A stretch of 41,063 nucleotides of DNA from Terfezia claveryi (taxonomy: Eukaryota; Ascomycota; Pezizomycetes; Pezizales; Pezizaceae), in contig WHUX01000343.1 in NCBI GenBank assembly GCA_015179025.1, forward strand, positions 1 through 41,063, given 5' to 3'. Each line of letters starts with the position of its first letter. Position 1 is the first letter of the stretch. The notes under the pieces are model-generated. The model made no database searches. It saw only the letters and a program-made list of their open reading frames with translations, and was not told the origin of the DNA. The translations under genes and the position numbers were made by a program. Shown here piece by piece: positions 11,467 through 21,807 of the stretch.

Positions 11467-12905
11467 TATCATAAGGTAATATTTAAGCATACTAAAGGTA
11501 CTTAGGCCCTTACAGAATGACTCTAAAATCTATACAAACTCTAGGTACACTTATAGCAGTGTGATGCAAATGTTTCTACTACTTATCTATAAGAGTTAAG
11601 TATATGAAATAGATATAAACCTCAAAGTAGTTTATAATCATCTCAAATAGTTAAGACCCTTATAGAACGTCTATAGACCCTTGCAGGAGCTATGGTTCAA
11701 GTTTTATAAGAATCAGATTAACAGTTCAATATTTATACTTAGATCAAGATACTATCTAATATACATCATCTATTAGCTATTACTCTGAAGTCTCAGTGTT
11801 ACCCTAAATTGCCTATTATTACTCTAATCTTAAGTAAAATAATTTGGTAAAAATAACTAAAAAAATAAAGAACTGAGGGCGCACTTTTTCTAGTAATACT
11901 ATAAGGAAGTGCACTTAAAATAAAGGTTAAAGATAAGGCCAAAACATAAGGTTATCCAAATATAATGTTTTAAGGTTCTATCTAGACCTACTCTTCATCA
12001 ATTCTATTTCTACAATCTTTTTTATAATCAAAGCAAATCCTATAGAGATATTATACTTTTAATATAGTCAAATAGGTCTATGAAGAGAATTATTTATTAT
12101 TGCTAATAACTCCATGAATAATTTGGGTATTGAGATAAACTAAGATTCTATAATCTTTTATGCATTGATACCCTTCCAATGGTAATCTATTTGAGACCTA
12201 CAGTACTCTATTTATGGAGTTATATATAGTTGAAAATTATTTTCAATAGATACTAGATACTATTAAGTAAATATTGCTAGAAACTTAATAAAATAACTTA
12301 AAGATATTATTGAATGACATTCAGTAGCATTGTAGATTAGTAATGTATTGGGATTGAATTTAGTTGACTTAGCTAAGTATTTTTTAATAGGATAAATAAG
12401 CTATAAATAAAGTATATATAAAATATAAATAGGAGAATAATTTCTATATTTGGGTTAGCAACCTATAATAACAAGTGCAGATAGCAACTGCCTTAACAAA
12501 GGTATAGATAGTATCATACTTAGGAAGAAATTCTAAAATGAGAGGTAAGCCTATATTTTTATAATATATTTTTATCATAAGAATATTTACAAATATAATG
12601 GGATATAAATAGTACAAGTAGTTCTAGATAAATTTATTCTACTACTAGTATGTATTCAAAAGCAAGAGCACCTTAAGTATACGAAGCCTACAAAGTTCTA
12701 AGTCTTAAATTAACTTTATATTTAAGCAATATTGGATTTATTTTATATTGCAAAATAAGATCCATCATGAGAAACTATTATTAGACTAAACCTTACTACT
12801 ATAGAATTGATATTCTATATTGTAGAATAGATATCATTATAGTAGAAAGTAATAGCCATTTTAATAGTTGCAAGAGTACTATAAGTTAATAGGGCCTCTA
12901 TGAGA
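11467..12905 (-). repeat. LTR-L, decayed minus-strand copy
   Basis: The reverse complement matches 14408-16432, without its inner insertion, along its whole length. The start matches GAGGCCCTATTAACTTATAG and the end matches CCTTATGATA, against CCCCATGACA in the other copy. Differences are overwhelmingly C-to-T and G-to-A, so this copy has lost nearly all CpG. The flanks ATAAA and TTACT do not match, so no target duplication supports an independent insertion. It lies directly against the Gypsy-1 protease, either as an insertion there or after a deletion. Confidence 0.8.
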
Positions 12906-13386
12906 TTACTTTATAGCTAGTGATTCTTAATATTATTTGCTATTATACTCTTAAATTATATTTAACTTACAGATACCAAGAGGGCCTTGCTAGCTCTACT
13001 AACTCCTTACATTCCCAAAGGTTATACCTCATGCAATTATACAATAACCACATAATCTTCTACAATTAGGTACAAATACAGAAGATGATCTTATTGTTAT
13101 CTTAATTAAGGATGTACTATCTTATAGAATAGAATTCTCAAAACATCTGATTTACTCTCCAAATGAACTCGAAGTATTTCTAGCAGGTATAATCTAACAG
13201 TTTGGAATGCCTTTTTAAAGACTACCACATCATACTATAAGTAGTATCTTATTACATTACTCAGTCCAGCCTCTATTATGCCTAACTTAGATATTATGTT
13301 TAGGTCTAAGTCAATAAAAATATGATGAATTGCTAGCTTAGATTGTTCAAAATAGTACTATAGAATTTGATTGCTAACAAGCAGAA
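12906..13386. other. Decayed junction between Gypsy-1 and Gypsy-2
   Basis: AT-rich sequence with no intact frame. It may hold the 5' LTR end and leader of Gypsy-2 (a TTAACTTACA near 12972 could be an LTR end) and, on the other strand, a short piece of Gypsy-1 protease. Neither can be proved here. Confidence 0.3.
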
Positions 13387-14407
13387 ATAATAGATCTTAC
13401 TAGAGATTTAAATTCTCAAGCAAGTCTACTAAAGGAAGTTTAAGAAGTATATATAATTGTATTTAATAGTACTAAAGCTACTTATAAAGACCTTAGATTA
13501 CTATAATAGCAAGTAACTAAGGAAGTAGCAGTATTAAAAGGACAAATGGATAGGTAGAAAGATATAGTAAAATGGGTAATAGTTTTAATTAAGGAAACCT
13601 TAGAAATTCAATAGTAAGAGCTAATAAAGAAGCTTAAAGAATATATAGAGGCAATTATGAATACAGCTAACTTGAAATTGGAATTTAATATTATAAAAAC
13701 CAATATTAGTAAGCTCTATAAGTGGATATAGAAAGCAATTAACCAAGAGTAAAATGATCATATTCAGAGTTATAAGACTAACAAGGAATTGGTAGAGAAA
13801 CTCTCCCACTGAATTTAGACTCATAAATAGAAGCTCAAAGACTTATAAGAACAACCACTTGGCCAACAACACCCATATAAATACACACAAGTGATTGATA
13901 ATAATATTGAAGATTTCATTATCTATAGTACTTAGACAAGTCTAATACCATCTCCTCCACTACTACCTCCTCCTCTTCCAGTCTAAAAAACTTTAGTTTT
14001 TTATAATAAAAAAGAACCTTAAAACCTCCTCCTACCTCTGAAGTTCGATAGAACTTCAAGCAAACTTAAAGAATTCCTTATGAAAGTAAACCACACTTTT
14101 GAATACATGCCACTAACTTACTCTATTCATAGTAAAAAAATCCTGTTTATAGCAGATCTACTTACAAGAGGTACAAGCATATAGTATTATACAAATCAAT
14201 ATAAGCAAATACTAGATACAAACTCTAAATAGGTTGAATAGGACATATTTAATGTCTTTAAATATGAATTTATAAATGTTTACTGGAACTAGCATAAGAA
14301 GTAGGATGCAAAAGTCTACCTTCAGAAAGAATTTTAGAAGAAAGGTAAGTTGATAAGAGATTTTATTGCTCATTTCAGAGTTTATTAATTGGTAGTAAAA
14401 CTACTAT
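13387..14407 (+). pseudogene. gag: Gypsy-2 gag, 5' part, decayed
   Basis: One frame gives a Gag-like protein: a long coiled coil rich in Lys, Glu and Leu (QKDIVKWVIVLIKETLE region near 13560), a proline stretch (PSPPLLPPPLP near 13950), then a capsid-like segment (LKFDRTSSKLKEFL at 14039, QKEFQKKG-type residues near 14330). Many codons are TAG or TAA at expected Gln positions. Gag builds the particle that packages element RNA. The frame is cut at 14407 by the LTR-L insertion and resumes in the same frame at 16433 once that insertion and one ACTAT copy are removed. Confidence 0.7.
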
Positions 14408-14899
14408 TGTCACGAGGGCCCTATTAACTGATAGCGCTCTTGCAACTATTAGAACGGCCGTAATTTCCTGCCGCAATGATATCTATTCCGCAATACAGAA
14501 TATCAATCCAATAGCAGTAAAGTTTAGTCCAACAGTAGTTCCTTACGACGGATCTTATTTCGCAACACAAAGTAAATCCTATGTTGCTTAAACGTAAAGT
14601 TAACTCAAGACTTAGAACTTTGTAGGCTTTGTGTACTCAAGGTGCTCTTGCTTTCGAATACTCGCTGGTGGTAGAATAAATTCAACCAGAACTACTTGCA
14701 CTATTTATATCCCGCGGTGTTTGTAGATATTCTTATGATAAAAATATTTTATAAAACGCGGGCCTACCTGTCACCTTGGAATTTCTTCCTAAGTGTTATG
14801 CCATCTACACCTTTGTTAATGCAGTTGCTATCTGTACTTGTTGTCACAGGTTACTAACCTGAATGTAGAGAATATTCCCATGTCTGTATGTTATACATA

Positions 14900-15455
14900 T
14901 GTCACAACCGTCCCTTCTCAGCCTAGTCTGACCTCGTTGTTGTTATTCATTGTTCCTTCTGGCATCACCTGCGAACTCAGGTGATAGCGTTGTTATCTTG
15001 GCTCTCGAGATAAGGGGTCTCGGGAACCTTATTCCTTCCGGTGGCCTTGGCCAGGAAAGAAGCCTGTATATATAGCTTGCTCTCTCCGCCCTCTTGTTGG
15101 ATCCCCATCCAACGTCTTGTATATCCAATACAGGGCCTTGCTTCTCTCCACGTTGGTGCATCTCCCTTGTGCACCTCCTTGCCTTGCCTCGCCTTGTCTC
15201 TGCAGCCCAGCTGCCTCCCTTGACACACACGGCAACTGCTTCCGCGTGTCTCGTGTCCCTTCCCTCTGCCTCTCTTGCCTCTTGCCCTTGCCTCCCGTCT
15301 CAGCCTCCCCCTGGTCACACACGTAGCGTTCCTACGTGTGTCTTACCCTAGCCTTTCCCCCGATCACATACGTAGCGCTCCTACGTGTGCGATTGCCCCT
15401 TGCCACTTCCCCGGCGTACCCCTTGGTCGCCTTGTCCCCCAGAGCCCTCATTACA
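14900..15455 (+). mobile_element. LTR-S solo LTR nested in LTR-L
   Basis: A 556-base insertion is absent from the other LTR-L copy. It starts TGTCACAACCG and ends CTCATTACA, with flanking ACATA (14895-14899) and ACGTA (15456-15460), a 5-base target duplication with one G/A difference. It is GC-rich, pyrimidine-rich on the plus strand and full of CpG. A TGTATATATAG TATA box lies at 15065-15075. Short frames on both strands here are accidents of the low stop frequency in GC-rich DNA. The parent element is not in the window. Orientation is inferred from the TATA box. Confidence 0.9.
15317..15389. repeat. Tandem pair of hairpins in LTR-S
   Basis: Positions 15317-15341 hold a 10-base perfect inverted repeat (ACACACGTAG / CTACGTGTGT, loop CGTTC). 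A 48-base shift gives a second, imperfect one at 15365-15389 (CATACGTAG / CTACGTGTG, loop CGCTC). They may mark a duplicated protein-binding site or RNA stem-loops in the LTR transcript. Confidence 0.8.
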
Positions 15456-16432
15456 ACGTACTTCGCTTATAGCTCGCTTATCCCATTAAACAATTCTTAT
15501 CCGAGACAACTAAATTCAATTTCAGATACGTTACCAATCCCTGATACTATCGAATTACCATCCGACAATATCCGAAGGCATCTAATTATGTTTCCGGCAA
15601 TATTCACTTAATAGTGTCTAGTGTCCATTGAAAATAATTTTCAACTGCACATAACTCTGTGAATAGAGAACCGTGGGTCACAAGTAGATTACCATTGGAA
15701 AGGTATCAACGCATAGAAGATTATAGAATCTTAGTTTATCTTAATACCCAAATTATTCATGGAGTTATTACCAATAATAAGTAAACCTCCTCGTAGACCT
15801 ATATGACTATATTAAAAGTCTTATATCTCCATGTGTTTAACTCTGATCATAAAAAGGATTGCAGAAATGGAATCAGGACGAAGAGTAGGCCTAGATAGAA
15901 CCTTGAAACATTAAATTCGGAGAACTTTATGTTTTGGCCCTACCTTTGGCCTCTGTCCTGGGCGCACTCCCTTATAGTGTCACCGGACGCACTTTGGTCT
16001 ATAGTGCACCCTCATGGCTTCATTTTTTTATTTATTTTTACCGAATTATTTTCCTGCAGTTCAGGGTAATAATTCAATATTCAAGGTAACGCCAAGACTT
16101 CAGGGTAACAGCCAATATATTGCTAGCATATATATGCATATAGTCAGCATATTAATCTGAGTATAACTATTGAACCATTAATCGGATTCTTATGAAACTT
16201 GAACCGTAGCTCCCTCAAGGGTCTATGGACGTTCCATAAGTGTCTTAACCATCTAGGATAATTATAAACTACTCCGAGGTTCATACCCGTTTCATATACT
16301 TAACTCTTATAGATAAGTATTAGAAACGTTTGCACCATACTGCTAAGAGTGTACCTAGAGTTCTCGTAGATTCTAGGGTCGTTCTATAAGGGCCCAAGTA
16401 CCTTTGGTAGTGCTAGATGTTACCCCATGACA

Positions 16433-17580
16433 ACTATGAGAATAGCTCTAAGAGCATCTGATTAGTACTATTCAGCCTGAGACTTAGACCTACATAGTCT
16501 GAGTTAGTACTAACAAAGACATTCTAGAAATGTACCTACTAGTACAGAAATATACTTTTAGGCTATTACTAATGCCAGGTCTTAAGTTATGTATAAGAAA
16601 GTTAGGGAGGCATATATATAGAGCCAGTTTTATCAAAAACAACAGGCTGCTAGAACAAAAGAAGAGGTACCTAATACCTTTAAAAGTACTGAAAAAAAGT
16701 CTGAGAACCTCAAAGATCAGATTACAAAGCCAAAGTAGAAGGTAAAAACTAATTCTATTGCCAAATCTAAGCCCAAGTCTGACACTTCCTCTGAAAAGGA
16801 AAAAGAGCTTAGTCAAGATAAAATTATATATATAATATAATAGGCTCAAAAAAAGAATAGACAAGACATTAAGTATAGGAACAAAACCTATATAATGGAT
16901 GACTGTACAATTGACTAGAAACCTATAGTTAAGTTTAAGGGAAAGGGAAAAGGAAAGGAGGAAGCTAAGAAAGTGGCAACAGTATCTATAAGAGTGGCTG
17001 TAGTAGCACCACTTGAGGTTCAGTTTGAGCACATTGTTAGTAAGGATAAGTTAGATTATAGGGAGAATTTAGACTGTTAGGAATATAGGCTATCTAGTAC
17101 ATTAGGTTGCATAGTCTCACAAAATTGGTTTTCTATTTATGTTATAAGGAATGGTATGTCTATTGGTAGTTAGAAGGAGGAGTATGAAAGGGAACTAATA
17201 GATATTAAATATATTTTGATTAGTTTTGTTTCTTATAATTTGTCTTTTTCTGCTATTTCTTTGCTTTTTTTATCAAATAAAAATAGAAAAAAAGGGACAA
17301 AAAGAAAAGCTGATGATAAGATGGCTCCTAATATTGGCACACTCAAAAAAATACTATAAAAGGTACTAGCAGTACCTAATATTTTATTAAATAGAATAAA
17401 GGATCTCTCTTTAGTAGAAAAATTGTGTATAAAGGTATTAAAGTATAAAGAATAAAAGTTTCTTATCTCTATTAAGTTATTTTAGATATATAGAGGAAAT
17501 AAATATAAAATTTCTATTAATGCTTTAGGTAATACTAGTATAAAAGCTATATTTTTTAATTTTTCTTTTATTGAATAGAT
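16433..17580 (+). pseudogene. gag: Gypsy-2 gag, 3' part and linker to protease, decayed
   Basis: This continues the gag frame after the LTR-L insertion (ISTIQPET near 16461, EMYLLVQKYTFRLLLMPG from 16527). A Lys/Ser-rich region follows (KSKPKSDTSSEKEKE near 16768, KFKGKGKGKEE near 16930), then a protease-like stretch near 17455-17585 (FLISIKLFQIYRGNKYKI, NALGNTS). The expected aspartate of the protease centre reads as Asn, consistent with the decay. No CCHC zinc knuckle was found. The minus-strand 180-codon frame across 16490-17032 is a shadow produced by this composition. Confidence 0.55.
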
Positions 17581-20500
17581 GATGCTGCCTTGAGTTAAGA
17601 GGGAGAAAGAACTGGGACTAGAGAGTGCTGATAGTTTGATTCTTAAAAGGTCTGGTACAGTGTAAGTTCAGAACCTATAGATAGAGGTTACAGATCTAAG
17701 ATCAGGACAAAACAAAACTCTTGACCTAGTAACTGAAGTTGTATACCTCAAAATAGGTCTTCCACTTATTTTGTGGATAGATTGGATTAAAGCCAATTAT
17801 GATAAGCTATGAGTTACTACTCCTTATAGACTAGAGCTCACTAACTTTAATAAAGTACTTGCAGAGACTCAATATATTGGATTAATTGAAATAAGGAAAT
17901 AGAATTATTAGAAGTTTACTAATAGAAAGGTTTGTAAGGTTATGAAAATAATAGTAACTCAAAACCTTCATGAACTTGCTAATTGATTACTAATAAAATT
18001 TAGGGATTTTGTAAAAATCTTTAAAAAGGAGTTGTAATCTACCCTTCCTATATATAGTTCATAAGACATAATAATTGAGTTTAAACCAAGAAAGAGTCCT
18101 TTATTAGGAAAACTATACTTCCTCTCTACTAATAAACTAGAGTTTCTCAAAGAATTCCTTGATGAGATACTCTAAACTAATAACATAAAACTTAGTAAAA
18201 GTAGTACTGGCACTCCTATATTCTTTACCAAACAGTCAAATAGCAAGCTCAGAATAGTTGTAGACTATAGAGAGCTTAATGCTATAACCAAAAAAGACAA
18301 GTATTCTCTACTACTTATGACTACTCTAATAGATTAAGTTAGTACTTTATAGGTTTTCTCTAAACTCAATCTTAAACTCAGGTTTAACCTACTCAGAATA
18401 GCAGCTAGAGATGAGTGGAAAATAGCATTTAAGACCAGATATGGCCTATATAAATATATAGTTATACCTTTTAGACTAACTAATATACTATCTATTTTCC
18501 AGTAATATATTAAGAATATTCTATTAGAATGAATTAATAGAGGTATTGTTGTACATATAGATAATATCTATATATATATCTAAACTAAGGAAGAATATAT
18601 CGAGCTTATCTATTAAGTACTATAGAAACTAATGAAGAATAAACTTTATATGAATATAGATAAGTATATCTTCTATATCCTAGAAGTTAAATTCATAGGA
18701 TTTGAAGTAGGTATAAAGGGGATACACATGAGGCAGAAAAAGGTTAAGAACATTTTTGCCTAGTGGGCTCTTTGCCTGGCAGGCTCTTCGGAATGTGAAA
18801 GAGGTACAGAGGTTTATTAGTTTTGCTAATTTCTATTTCTAGTTTATTTAAGGGTTTAGTAGTTTAGCTTTGGTAATTCAAACACTAACATATAATAGAG
18901 TTCCTTAGAACTGAATATAGTAGTATCAATAGGCTTTTGATGAGTTAAAATATAGGTTCCCAACCACTTTAATACTATATCATTATTACTCAAAATGATC
19001 AAAAATGATTATAACAGATATATCTAATCTAGTAAAAGCTAGTATGCTATTCCAAAAAGAACCAAACAGTCATTGGTACCCAGTAGTATACTATTCAAAA
19101 CGCTTTATCCTAGCAGAACTTAATTATGATATCTATGACTAAAATATAGTTGTAATTGTTAATTATTTTTAAGAATTGAGATATATTCTCATAGGTGCCT
19201 TGAAGAAGCTAAATGTATATATAGATTACAAGAACCTTAAGTACTTTAATTCTACTAAGATACTCAATTGAGGGCAGGCCAGATGGGTAGAAATACTAAG
19301 CTAGTTCAATTTTAGAATTATTTACTGCCTAGGTAATAAGAATAGTAAAGCAAATGCACTTTCTAATTAGGTTGATCCTGACCTCAAAGGAGGAGAAGGG
19401 CAGCAAGAGTACATGATTCAGATATTTAAGCCTAGTCAATTCTAACTAGAAGCAAGTAAACAGAGTCTCATAACGTGCCATATTATGACAGTAAAGGTCT
19501 TACAAATAGAAGAATTAAGTTAGTTAAAGGAAATCTAAAAGGCTAGCCTCAAGGATGATAAGTAGTTAGGGATTTGGAATATGTTAAAGTTTGGTAAGTA
19601 GTATCCTAGACTCGATTATTACAGTTTAGAAGATAATATAGTAAGCTATGAACATTGCCTATATATACCTGACAATAACTCCTTTAAGTTGAAAGTAGCA
19701 TTTTTATATCATAATGCTAAAGTTACAAGTTATTTTGGATGTGACAACACCCTCAGGCCAATGAAATGAAATTACTACTAGCCTAATATAGAGGACTAGA
19801 TATGAAACTACATTTATATATACAATACTTGCCAAACAAATAAGACTATAAGATATAAGAAATATGGTAAGTTCATATCTCTTTCAATCCCCTATAGGCT
19901 GTAGGAATATATTTCAATATATTTTATCACTGATTTATCACCAGTCAAAAGGTATAATCAGATTTAGGTTATTATTAATAGGTTTACTAAAATATAGTAT
20001 TTCATTTCTTTAAAGAACTATAAGGTAAAAGAGCTAGTTGGGATATTTGTCAAAAAGGTTTGGAGACTATATAAACTATCAAGGAGGGTTGTTTTGGATT
20101 AGGATTCAGTATTTATAAGTTCATTTTAGATAGATGTAATATAGTTATTAAGAGTTGAGTTAGATAAGTCCTTAGCATATTATCCCCAAACCAATGGTAA
20201 AACTGGATAAGTTAACCAAACACTTAAGCATTATCTATAGACATATTACTACTGGGATTAGAATAAATAGGTTGAGTTATTACCATTTACTGAGTTCTAT
20301 TATAATAATACTATCCACTCTAGTACTAAACTCATATTATTCTTTACTACATATGCATAATACTTTAAGAACAATTTCTAGAACCTAACTAAAGCCTTAA
20401 CTGAATTGAATAATGCTAAAGTAGTTAAGATAGTCAAAAGATTAGATGGGATAAGGGAGGCTATAAGGAAGAATATGAAGGTAGTGTAGAACTAAATATC

Positions 20501-20990
20501 TAAATCTTACAATCTCAAGATAATAGAAAAGGAACTAACATTTAAAGTAGGAGAATAGGTCATAGTGAATACAAAAAATATTAAAACATGGCATCTAACT
20601 AAGAAGCTTAACTATAAGTTTAGAAAGAAGTTTAGAATTAAACGGCTCACAGGTACTTATACCTATAAGTTAGAGCTTTCCCTAAGTACAGGCAAAACTC
20701 ATTTAGTTTTTCATATTAGTTTGTTGGAACCCTACCACCTTAATATGATTGCTAGCAAATGCTCACCAACACCCCCTCTAGTTGACCTTGAAGAATTGAA
20801 ATAACAGATAGAAAAAGTTAAGACAAGTAAGCTTAGGAAGAGATAGATTATATATTTTATCTCTTAGAAGAGTTATAGTCCTAATAATAATACATGGGAA
20901 CCATATAAGAACCTGCAAGATAGAGTAGCTAATTTAATTTAGAAATTCCATCTAGATAACTCTTATAAGCTTTAGGACTCTAATGTTATT
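17581..20990 (+). pseudogene. pol: Gypsy-2 pol: RT, RNase H, integrase, chromodomain
   Basis: Domains in order: reverse transcriptase (STGTPIFF near 18203, LRIVVDYRELNAI near 18250, ARDEWKIAFKT near 18405), RNase H (IITDIS near 19010, VVYYSKRF near 19084), integrase (CNTCQTNKT near 19825, TDLSP near 19930, YYPQTNGKTG near 20180), and a C-terminal chromodomain (NNTWEPYKNLQD near 20890, ending near 20973). Chromodomains usually direct integration to methylated-histone chromatin. The RT box reads IDN at 18557-18565, so the second catalytic Asp is lost. Dozens of TAG, TAA and TGA codons and at least one frameshift (a 16-base duplication at 18755-18786) make it dead. It belongs to a different family from Gypsy-3/4. 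Confidence 0.85.
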
Positions 20991-21158
20991 TTATATAAAG
21001 TTTTCTTTTTTTTCCTATTATTAAGTATTAGGTTTTTTGAATTATCTTTATATTTTTGTTTTACTTGTATTTCTTATACTATATTATCCTAGAGGTGAAA
21101 TGAGTTGTACGCAGCTATGTTTTGGCTTTTGTATATAAGGACTGGTCCTCAAACCCTA
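20991..21158 (+). other. Gypsy-2 3' end, perhaps start of its 3' LTR
   Basis: T-rich non-coding sequence followed by a less decayed part (GAGTTGTACGCAGCTATG near 21100) with a TATATAAGG box at 21132-21140. It is cut at 21159 by the outer end of the Gypsy-3 LTR. This fits the first bases of a 3' LTR, but no 5' partner was found for comparison. Confidence 0.35.
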
Positions 21159-21807
21159 TGTAATGTGTTGATAGGGTGACTGGAAGATCAGATTAGATAA
21201 GATAGGGATCTTATTTAATCAGATATACTCAGGCTAGTAATGTATACTACAAAGTAGATTACCAATAGTGTATTGTTGATTCTCACTATTAAAGTTATTA
21301 CTAGTAGCATAAGATTACTGTAATAGGTAAAGTAGTATAGGAGTATTAAAGGCACTTAGAAGATTAACCAGTGGAACTTCTATATTAATTGTACTCTAAC
21401 TATGTTCTGAGTTCTAACTATCTGTCCAACTGAAGGGAAATTCAGGAGACTATATGTATTTCCAACGGGGCAGTGCTGGAGTACTGCTGAGGCAGTGCAC
21501 CATCATCTGACCCTTACATGTGATTAAGATCAGCATTATCTGATCCTCTAGATAGTAATTCCAAATACTATCTAGTACAAAATAGGTTAAGTCTTAACTT
21601 TGACTTATATATATGTAAGCATGTGAAAGCATATGATAACATGTGAAAGCATGTGATAACATGTGAAAGCATGTGAAATATTAGCAAGGCAGACAGCACA
21701 CAGAATGTTGTGTATTTTGAGATGCTTATTGTATAAGAAAATATATAAGAAATACATTTATGAGGGAGAGGGTTAGTCATAGGGTATGAGTAAGCTACTT
21801 TCTTACA
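21159..21807 (-). repeat. Gypsy-3 3' LTR
   Basis: The minus strand begins TGTAAGAAAGTAGCTTACTC just after a purine-rich tract (GGGAGGCA) and ends at TACA, matching the two Gypsy-4 LTRs along its length (649 bases against 667 and 647). It contains two copies of the 20-base CACATGTTATCACATGCTTT unit. Its outer end abuts Gypsy-2 at 21159. The matching 5' LTR of Gypsy-3 is missing, so no target duplication can be tested. Confidence 0.9.

Larger units (their letters stand above)
14408..16432 (+). mobile_element. LTR-L solo LTR inside Gypsy-2 gag
   Basis: It begins TGTCACGAGG and ends CATGACA, giving the TGTCA/TGACA terminal inverted repeat of an LTR. It is flanked by the 5-base target duplication ACTAT (14403-14407 and 16433-16437). 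Without the inner LTR-S and its duplication it measures 1464 bases. There is no internal coding region, so it is a solo LTR left by recombination between two LTRs. TATTTATATCCC near 14704 is a candidate TATA region. It keeps many CpG sites, in contrast with the Gypsy-2 DNA around it and with the minus-strand copy at 11467-12905. The host gag frame continues across the excised site, which independently confirms both borders. Confidence 0.9.

Noticed and set aside
11462..12910. Target duplication around the minus-strand LTR-L copy
   Set aside because: ATAAA and TTACT do not match, so the insertion borders remain unproved.
14943..15611. Several overlapping frames of 60-113 codons on both strands
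   Set aside because: They lie in the GC-rich solo LTR, occur in all frames, show no domain, and cross the LTR border.
16490..17032. 180-codon minus-strand frame, hydrophobic, membrane-like
   Set aside because: It is antisense to the Gypsy-2 gag-linker; the Lys-rich plus-strand frame explains it as a complement artefact.
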